Shown: positions 34,583 through 43,754, numbered from the stretch's first letter. The stretch is 64,000 nucleotides of DNA from Paenibacillus montaniterrae (GCF_018403185.1 NZ_BOSE01000007.1:275101-339100), one strand, 5' to 3'. Notes: generated by a model not told the origin, from the letters alone. Program-made: numbers and translations.

Positions 34583-34990
34583 TCACTTGCGATTCATTAA
34601 GAACGGAATTAACACCAGTGACAAAATCGCTACTGCATAGTGCAGCGGATTGGCGACGGATTCAATGTTCGGTTCCATCGGGTTGGCGGATGTATTAAGC
34701 GACATGAGTACAGCCATAATTAAGCTAAGAATCGCATAATAAATGACTGCTCGTGAACTCCGGTTCTGCATAATGCGGAATATAAATGCCCCAATTACAT
34801 TGACAAAAAAGGCTGATAAAGTAATAGAAACGCCGTTTAACATGACAAAATCATAATCATTGCTCGACATAATCGCCCATGCCAACAAATTGGCTGCAAT
34901 CGCAGAAATCACGCCCACCACAGAGCCCTTTAGCAAGGTTCTTCTCAATGTTGGTGAGATGTTTTGTTGTTGTTGTGTTGCTGTCTGCAT
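34583..34990 (-). CDS. Small membrane protein (DUF6069-like)
   Basis: This 135-residue protein starts at ATG 34990 with AAAGGGG upstream. It has four hydrophobic helices (VVGVISAIAANLLAWAIM, then VSITLSAFFVNVIGAFIF, AVIYYAILSLIMAVLM and HYAVAILSLVLIPFLM). The pattern fits DUF6069-type proteins often found next to transporters or regulators. It follows the DHA2 exporter by ~22 bp and is likely in the same operon. Confidence 0.72.
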   Translation of the reverse strand: MQTATQQQQNISPTLRRTLLKGSVVGVISAIAANLLAWAIMSSNDYDFVMLNGVSITLSAFFVNVIGAFIFRIMQNRSSRAVIYYAILSLIMAVLMSLNTSANPMEPNIESVANPLHYAVAILSLVLIPFLMNRK

Positions 34991-35012
34991 AACAAATAAC
35001 CCCTTTCCCGAA

Positions 35013-36446
35013 CTAGTTAATTTTTGATTCGATACTTGCTTCTGGTGGATCAAGCACAAGCCGCGGCTTGCGCAGCGTCAGACTAAGCGCGATACCTGCG
35101 GCAGTCAGTATAGACGTTAGCAGAAATGCATCGCTATAGGCCGCAGCCATGCCCTCCCATTCCACACTCATATTTAATTCATTCGTTCGAAAAGCAAGGA
35201 ATCCGGTTAGTCCCGCTACCGCTAGCGATGTTACGATATGCTGAGCAGCCGCAGTTAAAGAGGTCACCCTACCAACAAGATCCCGCGGCGCGGAATTAAG
35301 AACATGCGTATTTAACGACATCATAATTAGCCCCATCCCACTTCCAATGACAAACAAGGGAAGCAATAGCATAATTAACTCGGAATACGGGGATATCCGG
35401 GATAGCCAGAATAATGCGACCGAGACAGCTGTTAGACCGATGAGTGCCAGCGGACGAGCCCCTACCTTGTCGAACAACCGGCCCCCTATCGGTGTGAAGA
35501 GCATGGAGCCGACGGCTTGAGCAAGCATGATTAAACCCGTGTCCAACGGAGAATAACCCCGAACAACCTGCAAATATACGGGAAACAAAATCATGACGCC
35601 AAACAAGGCAATTTGCACAAGCCATAGAAGCAAAATACCTTTTGTAAAATCCGGAGATTTAAACACACGCAATTCGAGTAGAGGTTGTTCCTGTCTCAGT
35701 TCCGTTACAATTAGCCCGAATAATGCGATTACCCCAAGGAAAAGGGCAATTACAGTGAGTGGAGATTTCAAGTCCGAGGCTCCTTCTCCGACACCAAAGG
35801 CCAGCATTGAGAAAGCAATAGGAGCAAGGATCACACCGAGAATGTCCAGCTTTGACACATGGTTACGTGACAAGTCCGGCAGGTGTTTCCAGCCGATCGC
35901 GATAGCTATGAGTCCGATGGGCAGATTAATGAGAAATATCCACTGCCAAGAAACATGGTCAATCAGCCAGCCGGACAGCACGGGACCAAACGCAGGAGCA
36001 ATCAGGATAGGAATCCCGAGTACGCCCATCACAGCTCCGATCTTGTGAGGAGGCGCCAGTCGGTAAATTATCGCCATACCAATTGGTGTGACCATACCGC
36101 CACCCAGTCCCTGTAGAATTCGGAACACGATCAGTTGCTCAATAGTTTGAGCCATAGCACAAAGTATCGATCCAAGCGTAAAGAACACAATGGTCGCAAG
36201 GAAAATGCGTTTGGCGCCGAATTTGTCCATCATCCAGCCGGCAAGTGGAATGACGGCTGACAACGCTAAGGTATACGCCGTAAACGTCCACTGCACAACA
36301 GACAATGGGCTATCAAATTCCTGCTGAAATTTGGGAAAAGCTACATTCACGATCGTACTGTCCAGAATGACCATAATCATTCCGACAACTACTGCAAGCA
36401 AAGGGGCTATAATCGTGCGGATAGAAAAGGGTTGCTCCTCTTGCAA
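35013..36446 (-). CDS. DHA2-family (EmrB/QacA-type) multidrug MFS exporter
   Basis: This 477-residue protein with ~14 transmembrane helices starts at TTG 36446 (AAAGGAGG upstream). Helix 1 has the DHA2 signature MVILDSTIVNVAFP at ~24-37. Then come WTFTAYTLALSAVIPLAGWMMDKFGAKR (motif A) at ~53-80 and the motif C-like GPVLSGWLIDHVSWQWIF at ~154-171. It probably exports toxic compounds with proton antiport. It lies downstream of an Rrf2-family regulator, with operator-like AAATCACA/TGTGATTT repeats between them. Confidence 0.92.
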   Translation of the reverse strand: MQEEQPFSIRTIIAPLLAVVVGMIMVILDSTIVNVAFPKFQQEFDSPLSVVQWTFTAYTLALSAVIPLAGWMMDKFGAKRIFLATIVFFTLGSILCAMAQTIEQLIVFRILQGLGGGMVTPIGMAIIYRLAPPHKIGAVMGVLGIPILIAPAFGPVLSGWLIDHVSWQWIFLINLPIGLIAIAIGWKHLPDLSRNHVSKLDILGVILAPIAFSMLAFGVGEGASDLKSPLTVIALFLGVIALFGLIVTELRQEQPLLELRVFKSPDFTKGILLLWLVQIALFGVMILFPVYLQVVRGYSPLDTGLIMLAQAVGSMLFTPIGGRLFDKVGARPLALIGLTAVSVALFWLSRISPYSELIMLLLPLFVIGSGMGLIMMSLNTHVLNSAPRDLVGRVTSLTAAAQHIVTSLAVAGLTGFLAFRTNELNMSVEWEGMAAAYSDAFLLTSILTAAGIALSLTLRKPRLVLDPPEASIESKIN

Positions 36447-36465
36447 AATAAATCCCTCCTTTCTA

Positions 36466-36556
36466 AACTATGATTTTAAAAATCACAGTTTAACTAAAAA
36501 TGTGACTACATAAATCACAGTATATGCCAATACTGTGATTTTGTCAATCACATTTA
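36466..36556 (-). promoter_or_regulatory. Operator region of the exporter gene
   Basis: The motif ATGATTTTAAAAATCACAG and further TGTGAC, AAATCACAG, CTGTGATTT and AATCACATTT elements make at least two overlapping inverted repeats in the 126-bp gap before the exporter. This is consistent with control by the adjacent Rrf2 regulator. Confidence 0.65.
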
Positions 36557-36572
36557 GAAAATTTCTATGTTC

Positions 36573-37025
36573 TTAGTCATTATTTTCCTGATTGATTTTA
36601 AGAATCAAATCTGCTATCGTATACCTTTCCAACACTTGAATCAGTTGCCGCTCCGATTCATTAATGACGTCGGTAAACATTGCTCTCGTTTCCTGGGCAA
36701 AAGGGCCGTCTTTTGTTGTGTCCAGCAAGCCTGTATATAAGGGCTCTACCATCTGAATTGCCCGGTATACATCGGCAAACGAAATATCTTCTGGCTTGCG
36801 GCTAAGTGCATAGCCGCCATCCCTCCCTTCTCTTGCATCGACGATCCCCGCCTTAACCAAGCGGGAAAGAACACGGCGTGTTAAGGTAGCCTCGCTGCAG
36901 ACATTTTCAGCAATTTCGTTACTGGCACAGTGCTCCTTTTGTTGTCCGGACATAAACACAAGCGATTGCAGCGCATAGCCAAGCCACTTGGGCGTTGCCG
37001 TTAATGTATACTTTTCCTTTATCAT
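36573..37025 (-). CDS. Rrf2-family transcriptional regulator
   Basis: This 150-residue protein starts at ATG 37025 with AGGTGAG upstream. The wHTH part contains GYALQSLVFMSG and LTRRVLSRLVKAGIVDAREGRDGGYALSR (~48-76), the Rrf2 signature. The C-terminal region has no three-Cys iron-sulphur cluster as in IscR/NsrR, so it is more like YwnA-type sensors. It probably represses the downstream drug exporter. Confidence 0.9.
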   Translation of the reverse strand: MIKEKYTLTATPKWLGYALQSLVFMSGQQKEHCASNEIAENVCSEATLTRRVLSRLVKAGIVDAREGRDGGYALSRKPEDISFADVYRAIQMVEPLYTGLLDTTKDGPFAQETRAMFTDVINESERQLIQVLERYTIADLILKINQENND

Positions 37026-37054
37026 AAGATGCTCACCTCACTGTATTCAAGTGA

Positions 37055-37112
37055 GCATTTTGCATAATTCCATTTCACTAATTGTCGTTATTGATCTATT
37101 TATGCAAAATGC
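37055..37112. promoter_or_regulatory. 13-bp inverted repeat upstream of Rrf2 gene
   Basis: GCATTTTGCATAA and TTATGCAAAATGC are exact inverted copies 32 bp apart, just upstream of the ribosome binding site. A candidate autoregulatory operator pair. Confidence 0.6.
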
Positions 37113-37289
37113 CGAAGTAATTCTATTGTATCAGCAGATATCCGCTGTCGCCACATTATATGGGTAGGGGAGTTTTTGAGGTCGGGCATCTTTGGTCGTT
37201 GCGCTTTTACTGGTTTTCTCGTTCGTATTTTTACTTAGTTTTATTATCAGTCATTGGATTAGAAAAATTCCACTGATGAAACAGCATTA

Positions 37290-37330
37290 TTGCCAACATC
37301 TCTATCAGTGACTAAGGATCGCATGCGACA
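37290..37330 (-). repeat. Cassette-type repeat element, partial
   Basis: TATCAGTGACTAAGGATCGCATGCGAC matches the inner segment (CAGTGACTGAGGAGCGYATGCGAC) of the dispersed element described in the 45-64 kb region. The outer arms are not recognisable. Confidence 0.45.
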
Positions 37331-37343
37331 ATGAGTTTGATAC

Positions 37344-37640
37344 CTAGTCTCTGTTTCCTTTCTTGCGACGAAAAAATGATATTCCTCCAAAACCACTTAT
37401 TACAGCAATATAAAAACCTAGATCATACCACCAACCAGAGTTATAGGTTTCATATAATCTAATGTTTTCATTGAAAACGCCAATAATTAATGAGATCGGA
37501 GCTACCCAGCCGTGCCAAATCCCCCATAAAAATCCCGCAGGGTTTTGCGCATTATTTGTGCCATCACCAGGTACGCATCCCGTCAAGACAATCATTGTTA
37601 AACATAATATCAGGGCAATCATTAAGTATTTAAGCTTCAC
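37344..37640 (-). CDS. Small lipoprotein/membrane protein
   Basis: This 98-residue protein starts at GTG 37640 (AGGTG 6 nt upstream). The lipoprotein signal ends MIVLTGC. Then come the hydrophobic GFLWGIWHGWVAPISLIIG and LGFYIAVISGFGGISFF segments and a basic RRKK tail. This family is common in Firmicutes and of unknown function. A copy of its last two thirds is fused to other sequence at 31672-32022. Confidence 0.78.
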   Translation of the reverse strand: MKLKYLMIALILCLTMIVLTGCVPGDGTNNAQNPAGFLWGIWHGWVAPISLIIGVFNENIRLYETYNSGWWYDLGFYIAVISGFGGISFFRRKKGNRD

Positions 37641-37871
37641 AATCATCACCTATCCTTCTGAAATCTACAGATACACCTGCTATGAAACAGTAAGTACGAT
37701 CTAATCTAACAATTCAATAGAGATACTAGTTTTTCCTGCACTTGAAGTTCTGTCCATCAACTCAATAATTCCTTTGTTCATTCCCCGAACTCATCCTTGC
37801 AATTCAAATCACTAATTGTTCTTCAATTCTCTCGAGTACCTGCAAAGAGACCATGAATTGCTTCCGAATGC

Positions 37872-38219
37872 TTATGATAAAAGTTTATGAATATCTTTTA
37901 ATTTCTCTTTTGACTGGTTTAAAAACTCAATGTCGTATTCAAAAAATCCTTTTAGTGTGGTTTCAATCAATCGATTTTGTAAATACCTCATTTTCTTAAT
38001 CGAATAGGCAATTTCGTAACCTCCTATTCTTTGATTGATAAAAATTACTTTTAACTCTTCTGCACTAATTGCGCTTAAACTTATGTTCTCAATTTCGCTA
38101 TTTTCAGCATTTAATAACTTTTCAACAAAACGAGCAAATTCATTTCGTTCAATCCAAATATCGACTTGCCCTGCTAACTGATCGTCCTTTATAATTACAA
38201 GATAGTTAATGGATTTCAA
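37872..38219 (-). CDS. Hypothetical protein
   Basis: This 115-residue acidic soluble protein has no recognised motif and starts at TTG 38219 with a weak ribosome binding site. GGYEIAYSIKKMRYLQNRLI suggests a helical C-terminal half. It is a single gene with no clear partner; the coding call rests on frame length and composition. Confidence 0.55.
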   Translation of the reverse strand: MKSINYLVIIKDDQLAGQVDIWIERNEFARFVEKLLNAENSEIENISLSAISAEELKVIFINQRIGGYEIAYSIKKMRYLQNRLIETTLKGFFEYDIEFLNQSKEKLKDIHKLLS

Positions 38220-38327
38220 TCGTTCTAATTCAACATCTATGAAGGAAAAAAATTATATTCGACTTTTTATCTTTAGATTGAAGAACAAAATCATACTTCT
38301 CAAGTGGCTTCTTCAAGTGCTTCACCC

Positions 38328-38966
38328 TTATCCCAAAAATACTCTGTTAATTCTATCTCGATCATAATCTAAAATCCAACCATTAAACGCTTCAAAAATC
38401 CTCATTAATTCTTCTCTAGACGATGCGATGACATCGCAACCTCGATCATCATAAATATGAAATATTGTTTTATTGTTTATATTGATAAAATACACCCTAT
38501 GGTAGATCATTGGCTTAATTCCAACATCATGGTTACAAATAGCTTTGATTAATTGAATATAATTTAAGTCCCCAACCCTACATCGGGTCCAGTATCTATA
38601 CATATTACTCCTTGGATCCGGCATCTCGTCCGGTTCACAATCTGGAAGTATTTCTAGTTTCAAAAATCTAATCGACTTTTTCTTATTAATATATTTTTTA
38701 TATAGGTTTAACTTCTTCACTTTGTTATTAGGTCTATCAGCAAAGTAAGCATGAGTAACTAGCAGGACTTCATCTTCTACTTTATGAAGCGCTCTAAACA
38801 ATTCGAGCGCTCGATAATAAACCTGTTCCATATAATGCTCTTTGTTAATCCCAAATAGTAGGGGATTTCCAAGTTCAAATCTGATCGATATGTCCCAGCT
38901 ATAAAATAGAGGCGGTTTTAACGTTAGATTTTCAAAATGTTCTTCTAAATATTTCTTCAGATCCAT
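38328..38966 (-). CDS. DUF3885-like protein
   Basis: This 212-residue protein is read from ATG 38966 (GGAGA ~10 nt upstream). The central SIRFELGNPLLFGINKEHY, RYWTRCRVGDLNYIQLI and the C-terminal FHIYDDRGCDVIASSREEL match DUF3885, a family typical of polymorphic-toxin immunity-like or cassette genes in Bacillales. Function unknown. Confidence 0.72.
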   Translation of the reverse strand: MDLKKYLEEHFENLTLKPPLFYSWDISIRFELGNPLLFGINKEHYMEQVYYRALELFRALHKVEDEVLLVTHAYFADRPNNKVKKLNLYKKYINKKKSIRFLKLEILPDCEPDEMPDPRSNMYRYWTRCRVGDLNYIQLIKAICNHDVGIKPMIYHRVYFININNKTIFHIYDDRGCDVIASSREELMRIFEAFNGWILDYDRDRINRVFLG

Positions 38967-39049
38967 CGTTGTTTTCTCTCCGTTTTTCATTTTAAACTAG
39001 ATAGCTCCTATCTTAGTCGAAATGGGTTGGAGCATGAGTCATATTCTTG

Positions 39050-39574
39050 CTACGCTAGATTAATGTATTCGATTACGCTATTTAAATATGTTTCAATTGG
39101 TTTAGAACTATCGACCATCAAATATTCATATTTTTCAGGCTTCTTACTCTGTTGAATTCCATTTCTAAATGCTTCGTATGTTGTATTTTGTATTTGGCTA
39201 ATTTTTCTTTCTCGTGTCATTAAGCTATTTTGAATCAATTCATAATTATCGACGTAACATTCTACATATTTGTATTGGGCCTTATACTTTGCACTCAATT
39301 GCTGACCTTTTTCAATCATTTCTTCATATAAACAGGGCGCGTCAAAAATTACACTATACCCTTGACTTAAGTAAAATTCGATTAATGACCAATCAATATG
39401 ATATGAAGTTTTACCTAAGGTATACATACTTAGGTTTTGATCTTCTAATGCTTCTAAAATAGCTGTTTTAGAGATATCATGATCGACTATAATTGCATTC
39501 GTTGCTTTAGATATAAGTTTCGCCAGCGTTGATTTTCCTGATCCGGGAAAGCCCGACATTTGTAAAAAGAACAT
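39050..39574 (-). CDS. AAA-type P-loop small-molecule kinase-like protein
   Basis: This 174-residue protein starts at ATG 39574 (AGAGG 7 nt upstream). The Walker A GFPGSGKST is at ~7-15. IIVDHDISKTAI and SVIFDAPCLYEE give the acidic residues, and a late RKISQIQNT lid region follows. It fits zeta-toxin/chloramphenicol-phosphotransferase-like kinases in general shape; the substrate is unknown. Confidence 0.8.
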   Translation of the reverse strand: MFFLQMSGFPGSGKSTLAKLISKATNAIIVDHDISKTAILEALEDQNLSMYTLGKTSYHIDWSLIEFYLSQGYSVIFDAPCLYEEMIEKGQQLSAKYKAQYKYVECYVDNYELIQNSLMTRERKISQIQNTTYEAFRNGIQQSKKPEKYEYLMVDSSKPIETYLNSVIEYINLA

Positions 39575-39606
39575 GCTGTTTCCTCTCACTGTAATAAATT
39601 TTTAAA

Positions 39607-39855
39607 CTAATCATAATTCCATACAAGTTGTCCTTTTCTAATCTTTGCTGCATATATTATTTGCCCGGTGTGATAATGGATTTCTCTAACCATTGCAATC
39701 ATGAGATTAAGAACCGTTGTTTCATTAGTTACCTGGCTATATGTAAGGGACGGACGATTGATAAACGGTTGGGATAATAACAATTCAGGATTTGATCTGA
39801 GGTGTTCGAGGTATTGAATAATTATATCGAATGTTAAATATTTAATTTTTCCCAA
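39607..39855 (-). pseudogene. C-terminal fragment of a DinB-like gene
   Basis: About 82 residues remain, with LNLMIAMVREIHYHTGQI (HxxHxGQ-type DinB ending) and GQLVW. The N-terminal helices and first metal-binding His are absent. The frame starts at a TTG inside the end of the upstream membrane-protein gene, so it is a fusion or deletion scar. Confidence 0.65.
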
Positions 39856-40238
39856 TTAAATATAACATACACTATCTGTAATAGTATTAACACGATATAA
39901 CCTATATTTATTATTAAAAACTTCTTTAGTCTTCTAAATCTGTTACGATATACATCGTTCTCTATTTCATCCCTACTTAGTTTTTTCTTTAAACTTAAAG
40001 CTGTTTTGATTAAAGTTAGCAATTCAATTACTCCCATTACTAACCAAATTGTAGTCAAAATTAAAAACAGCGAACTGAAAGTGGATAATATAATTTTAAG
40101 CCCTATATCTGATACTATTCGAAATGCTATATTGATTAATAAAGTTATGATCACTAAACAATATCCAATCAAGCTATAAACAGGAAATGCTTTATATGAA
40201 TTGATCCTTGCTTTAAAGAAGGTTGATAAAGCTTTCAT
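39834..40238 (-). CDS. Hypothetical membrane protein
   Basis: This 134-residue protein starts at ATG 40238 after AAGGAGG. It has four hydrophobic helices (YSLIGYCLVIITLLINIAF, LILTTIWLVMGVIELL, FLIINIGYIVLILLQIVYVIF) with a charged loop between the last two. Its end overlaps the DinB fragment by 22 nt. The family was not recognised. Confidence 0.6.
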   Translation of the reverse strand: MKALSTFFKARINSYKAFPVYSLIGYCLVIITLLINIAFRIVSDIGLKIILSTFSSLFLILTTIWLVMGVIELLTLIKTALSLKKKLSRDEIENDVYRNRFRRLKKFLIINIGYIVLILLQIVYVIFNWEKLNI

Positions 40239-40305
40239 TTTTTAGTACCTCCTTTAGTCTTCAGCTTACGTTTTCTTTTTAACGAACCTGCCTGTTGCGG
40301 TTGTC

Positions 40306-40587
40306 CTACTCACTATTTGCATATATCTTTCTTAATTTAAAGTTGTCTAAAATTCTTTTGTCATAGGATACTGTGTATCGTTTATTCACTTCAATAATAT
40401 CTGTTAGATCTAACGGGACAACAATCGTTCTTTCTCGACCACTTAAATTAATCACGCTCATTTCATTCTTGCTTATTTTTTCAACAAATACTACTTCGAT
40501 AGTAGTTGATCGATACGAATCCCAAAACAAAAACAATCCAATAATTACTATCAAAACCAAGATTAATCGCTGAATTAAACTTTTCAT
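40306..40587 (-). CDS. Small membrane-anchored protein
   Basis: This 93-residue protein starts at ATG 40587 (AAAAGGAG upstream). One N-terminal helix (LILVLIVIIGLFLFW) is followed by a ~65-residue extracytoplasmic domain. Similar one-helix small proteins recur in this region. Function unknown. Confidence 0.6.
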   Translation of the reverse strand: MKSLIQRLILVLIVIIGLFLFWDSYRSTTIEVVFVEKISKNEMSVINLSGRERTIVVPLDLTDIIEVNKRYTVSYDKRILDNFKLRKIYANSE

Positions 40588-40600
40588 AAATACTCCTTTT

Positions 40601-40684
40601 GGCCTAAGTGAAACGTAGCGCTACAGTTGTAAAAATAGAGCTTAATTAAATGATACGACGGATGCCGCCTCTTGGGGGGTTATC
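40601..40684 (-). repeat. Cassette-type repeat element, diverged
   Basis: CCTAAGTGAAACGTAGCGCTAC resembles CTTAAGTGAAGCGCAACGGG in the 63597 copy. GATACGACGGATGCCG and GGTTATCG occupy the opposite arm position. It lies exactly between a stop codon (40686) and the next start (40587). Confidence 0.45.
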
Positions 40685-40685
40685 G

Positions 40686-41288
40686 TTAATTCCTGTCTAT
40701 TCTCCTTATTTTCATACAATAGAATCCCGAATTCGAAAACCGATTGAATTCTTCCATTTCTACTACTTCCAAACGCACCTCATGTAATATTGCTTGTAGT
40801 TTGTCTTTATTATTGTATTTATCAAAATCCATATACATTAAATGACCATTAGGTTTTAAGATATAAGATATTTTTTCAAATACTTCACGATAAGCCCCTA
40901 TCTCTTGAAGGGCAGATCCGATCATTGTTACCAAATCATAATCCATTTTTTGAAGCTTGCAGGTTAAGAAGTCCTCACAAATTATATTTGAGGAATTCGG
41001 ATGACCTTCCCTTCTCTGCCTATATCTAAATATGTTGCAAATCTCTTGGTCAATATCTATGCTCGTAAGTCGACCTAATCCGTTCAAGATATAGCCTAAA
41101 TAATCATCCCACTCTCCAACACCAATTCCAATATTAATAACATTCATTCCGTCGAATACTTCAAAATGTCTTGCAAAAAAATCTCTTGTTTCCAATTCCA
41201 AATATAGGCTTCTAGGAGAGATGTTCCATTGATATGATTCCGGCTCGCGCATGCTTAAATAAAACTCTAAAAGCTTTTGATCATTCAT
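40686..41288 (-). CDS. Class I SAM-dependent methyltransferase
   Basis: This 200-residue protein starts at ATG 41288 (AGGGGG upstream). NVINIGIGVGEWDDYLGYIL at ~49-68 is motif I, RLTSIDIDQEICNIF at ~73-87 motif II, YDLVTMIGSALQEIG at ~116-130 and LKPNGHLMYMDF at ~144-155. The substrate is unknown. It is the last minus-strand gene before the plus-strand MarR block. Confidence 0.8.
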   Translation of the reverse strand: MNDQKLLEFYLSMREPESYQWNISPRSLYLELETRDFFARHFEVFDGMNVINIGIGVGEWDDYLGYILNGLGRLTSIDIDQEICNIFRYRQRREGHPNSSNIICEDFLTCKLQKMDYDLVTMIGSALQEIGAYREVFEKISYILKPNGHLMYMDFDKYNNKDKLQAILHEVRLEVVEMEEFNRFSNSGFYCMKIRRIDRN

Positions 41289-41505
41289 TCGTATCCCCCT
41301 GACGGCATTTTTGTATCACGGATTTTGAACCTTTTCGAGCAACGGCAAAGCATCTTGGGCTTCGACGAATTGCTTTAATCATTTATTCTCGACTGCAAGG
41401 CTAAAAACCTTTCGCCATTGAAACTTCGTCTTTACCAATTGTGCAACTGATCCTGATTCAATCGTCGGAGCGTTCAGAGCTAAAAATATGATTAAATACA
41501 ATAGC

Positions 41506-41548
41506 TTGACCTAGATAAAGGAACAGCATATAATTAGGGTGCTAATTA
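41506..41548 (+). promoter_or_regulatory. MarR-gene promoter with overlapping operator
   Basis: TTGACC (41506-41511), a 17-nt spacer and TATAAT (41529-41534) are followed by the near-palindrome TAATTAGGGTGCTAATTA at 41531-41548, overlapping the -10. The gap 41289-41570 holds nothing else recognisable. Confidence 0.8.
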
Positions 41549-41570
41549 ATTTGATAAAGGAGAACGAGTG

Positions 41571-41999
41571 ATGATCGAGGATGAAATCCGAATGCTTCTT
41601 GATAAAATATGCGCTCGAACACGACGTAACTACTCTGAATATTTGCGCCAATATAACCTTCATGTAGGCCAAGATCATGCACTTCGCCAACTTTGGATGG
41701 AAGAAGGCATTACACAGTTAGAGTTAAGTAAGCGCATGGGTTGCGAACCTCCCACTACGACAAATATGATAAAAAAGCTTGAAGAATACGGTTTAGTTTA
41801 TCGCAAGGGTGATAGCGAAGATGGGAGAGTGAGCAGGGTTTATTTAACACCTGAAGGTAAGGCGTTACAGAAACCGATTCAGGAAGTTTGGAAAATTCAG
41901 CAAGAAAAAATGTTGGAAGGTATCTTGCCTGAGGAGCGCTTGTTGCTCCGTCGTCTCATGCAACAAATTCATGAAAATATTTCTAAATCCCACGACTAA
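41571..41999 (+). CDS. MarR-family transcriptional regulator
   Basis: This 142-residue protein starts at ATG 41571 (AAAGGAG 8 nt upstream). The wHTH domain shows ITQLELSKRMGCEPPTTTNMI and KKLEEYGLVYRKGDSEDGR at ~50-90, the wing being SEDGRVSRVYLT. It likely represses itself and the downstream monooxygenase; matching operators flank it. MarR regulators of this type respond to phenolics or oxidants. Confidence 0.92.
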   Translation: MIEDEIRMLLDKICARTRRNYSEYLRQYNLHVGQDHALRQLWMEEGITQLELSKRMGCEPPTTTNMIKKLEEYGLVYRKGDSEDGRVSRVYLTPEGKALQKPIQEVWKIQQEKMLEGILPEERLLLRRLMQQIHENISKSHD

Positions 42000-42019
42000 A
42001 CATCTTTTTTCAAAAACAT

Positions 42020-42035
42020 AATTAGCATGCTAATT
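42020..42035 (+). promoter_or_regulatory. Second MarR-type operator
   Basis: AATTAGCATGCTAATT is a perfect 16-bp palindrome between marR and the monooxygenase gene, closely matching the one at 41531-41548. Confidence 0.78.
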
Positions 42036-42053
42036 AATATAGAGGTGAACAAA

Positions 42054-43055
42054 ATGACAAAACATATACCCTTGAACGTGCTTGATTTAGTCAGTATATC
42101 AGAAGGGCAAACGATTAAAGAAGCAATAGAACAATCTTTAGAAACTGCGCAACTGTTAGATAAGCTAGGTTTTAAGAGACTCTGGTTTGCAGAGCATCAT
42201 AACACGAGCAGTTTGGCATCCATGGCAACTTCCAACCTGATTGGACTGGCTGCAAAGATGACGGAAAGAATTCGTGTTGGTTCTGGTGGTATTATGCTGC
42301 CTAACCATGCTCCACTGCAGGTAGCTGAGAGTTTTGGTACACTTGCCCAATTGTTTCCTGACCGAATTGATCTGGGCCTTGGTCGGGCTCCAGGCACCGA
42401 TGCGCAGACGGCTCAGCTCTTAACTCGTTCCGGCAGTGATCCGCAATCTTTTGCCAATTCAATTTTTGATCTGATGGGCTGGTTCAGTGAGGATGGGGTG
42501 GCCCATAGTGTCCCTGTAACCTCAAATGTAGGGACAGGCACGAATATACCAATATGGATCTTAAGTTCAAGCACAAGCGGCGCCTCGATTGCTGGTCAAC
42601 TGGGATTGCCTTATTCCATTGCCACACACTTCACACCGGACAATTATAGAGAGAAGATTGACCTCTATCGTTCGGCCTTCAAATCGACAGCTCCAACAGC
42701 ACAAATTGAAGAACCTTATGTCATGGCTGGAATAAACGTACTTGTTGCTCCAACAGATGAGGAAGCACAGAAACTTTGGACCACAACACAGCGATTTTTA
42801 TTGGATGCGCAAACTGGAAAACGGCGATTATTGCAGCCACCTGTGGATCCTGAAGAAATAGGAACAGAACAGGAAAGAGCATTTATAGAATCGATGTTCA
42901 GCATTAAAGCAGTAGGTTCTCCAGAAACAGTACGTAAAAAATTAGAAGAGTTTACAGAGCGAAGTGGGGCCGATGAACTGATTGTTGTGACATACACCTA
43001 CAATCCTGAAGATAGAAAGCGGTCGATGAAGATGCTTGCAGATCTCTGGTTCTAA
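42054..43055 (+). CDS. Luciferase-like (LLM class) flavin-dependent monooxygenase
   Basis: This 333-residue protein starts at ATG 42054 (AGAGGTGA upstream). LLM landmarks are LNVLDLVSISEGQT at ~7-20, GFKRLWFAEHHNTSSLAS at ~41-58, RIRVGSGGIMLPNHAPLQVAE at ~75-95 and DLGLGRAPGTD at ~110-120. It uses reduced flavin and oxygen on an unknown substrate. It is probably controlled by the adjacent MarR. Confidence 0.92.
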   Translation: MTKHIPLNVLDLVSISEGQTIKEAIEQSLETAQLLDKLGFKRLWFAEHHNTSSLASMATSNLIGLAAKMTERIRVGSGGIMLPNHAPLQVAESFGTLAQLFPDRIDLGLGRAPGTDAQTAQLLTRSGSDPQSFANSIFDLMGWFSEDGVAHSVPVTSNVGTGTNIPIWILSSSTSGASIAGQLGLPYSIATHFTPDNYREKIDLYRSAFKSTAPTAQIEEPYVMAGINVLVAPTDEEAQKLWTTTQRFLLDAQTGKRRLLQPPVDPEEIGTEQERAFIESMFSIKAVGSPETVRKKLEEFTERSGADELIVVTYTYNPEDRKRSMKMLADLWF

Positions 43056-43150
43056 ACAAAGCAACAATTGTCAGTATGTGACTAATGTAGAGCAGGAGAA
43101 CGATTATATGGACCGAACGTGCAGCATTATTTAGAGAGTCTATAGAGGTC

Positions 43151-43513
43151 ATGAGAAAAGTATGGAAAGTGTCATTTCCAAAAATGAGGACTGATAGAAT
43201 GGAATTGGAGCAAGGAGACATTATTCCCAAGCCCACTTTATCCGACATTCCCATTCTGGGAACAGGATATTCCGGCCAAACAATTGAGTGGTTAGCCGAG
43301 CATACAGATGGTTGGTTATTTTATTCACAGGGTGTCAATGACCAGCGCAAACTTGTAAATAAGTGGCGAGAAATTACCGGTGAATTCAAACCGTTTACTC
43401 AAGCTTTAGCGATTGACTTATCAAGGAATCCAAACGAAGCACCTAAACCAATACAAGGAGGTTTTAGATCGGGATATCGATTTATAATCGATTACTTCCG
43501 CGCCTGCAAATAA
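43151..43513 (+). pseudogene. Fragment of a second LLM-class oxidoreductase
   Basis: IPILGTGYSGQTIEWLAEHT and DGWLFYSQGVNDQRKL match the middle and C-terminal part of LLM oxidoreductases of ~300 residues. QGGFRSGYRFIIDYF looks like the normal C-terminus. The N-terminal ~150 residues are missing, and the region before it has only short broken frames. Confidence 0.75.
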
Positions 43514-43535
43514 ATCGTAAAGGAATGAAATATAA

Positions 43536-43754
43536 ATGATTAAAGGCTTAGATCGAATTAACGAATTGGCGAAAAAAAAGCGCGAAACTGGATTAACAAA
43601 CGCCGAAATGGTTGAGCAAATTGTCTTGCAACAAGATTATTTACGTGAAATTCGCGGGCAAGTGCTCAACACGATTTCAGGGTTGACTGTACTCGATCCA
43701 CTCGGAAATGATGTAACACCTGAAAGAGTCCGCAACTTGAAACCAAAAGAATAA
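43536..43754 (+). CDS. ynzC: DUF896/YnzC-family protein
   Basis: This 72-residue protein is full length for the family. MIKGLDRINELAKKKRETGL and AEMVEQIVLQQDYLREIRGQ are the characteristic two-helix pattern, and VLDPLGNDVTPERVR the usual ending. In B. subtilis YnzC is a small cytoplasmic protein associated with the SOS operon (yneA-yneB-ynzC), of unclear function; here no SOS genes accompany it. Confidence 0.85.
   Translation: MIKGLDRINELAKKKRETGLTNAEMVEQIVLQQDYLREIRGQVLNTISGLTVLDPLGNDVTPERVRNLKPKE

Noticed and set aside
33204..36116. Frames opposite the MGDG-like and MFS genes
   Set aside because: Codon-complement shadows; the real genes show full motif sets.
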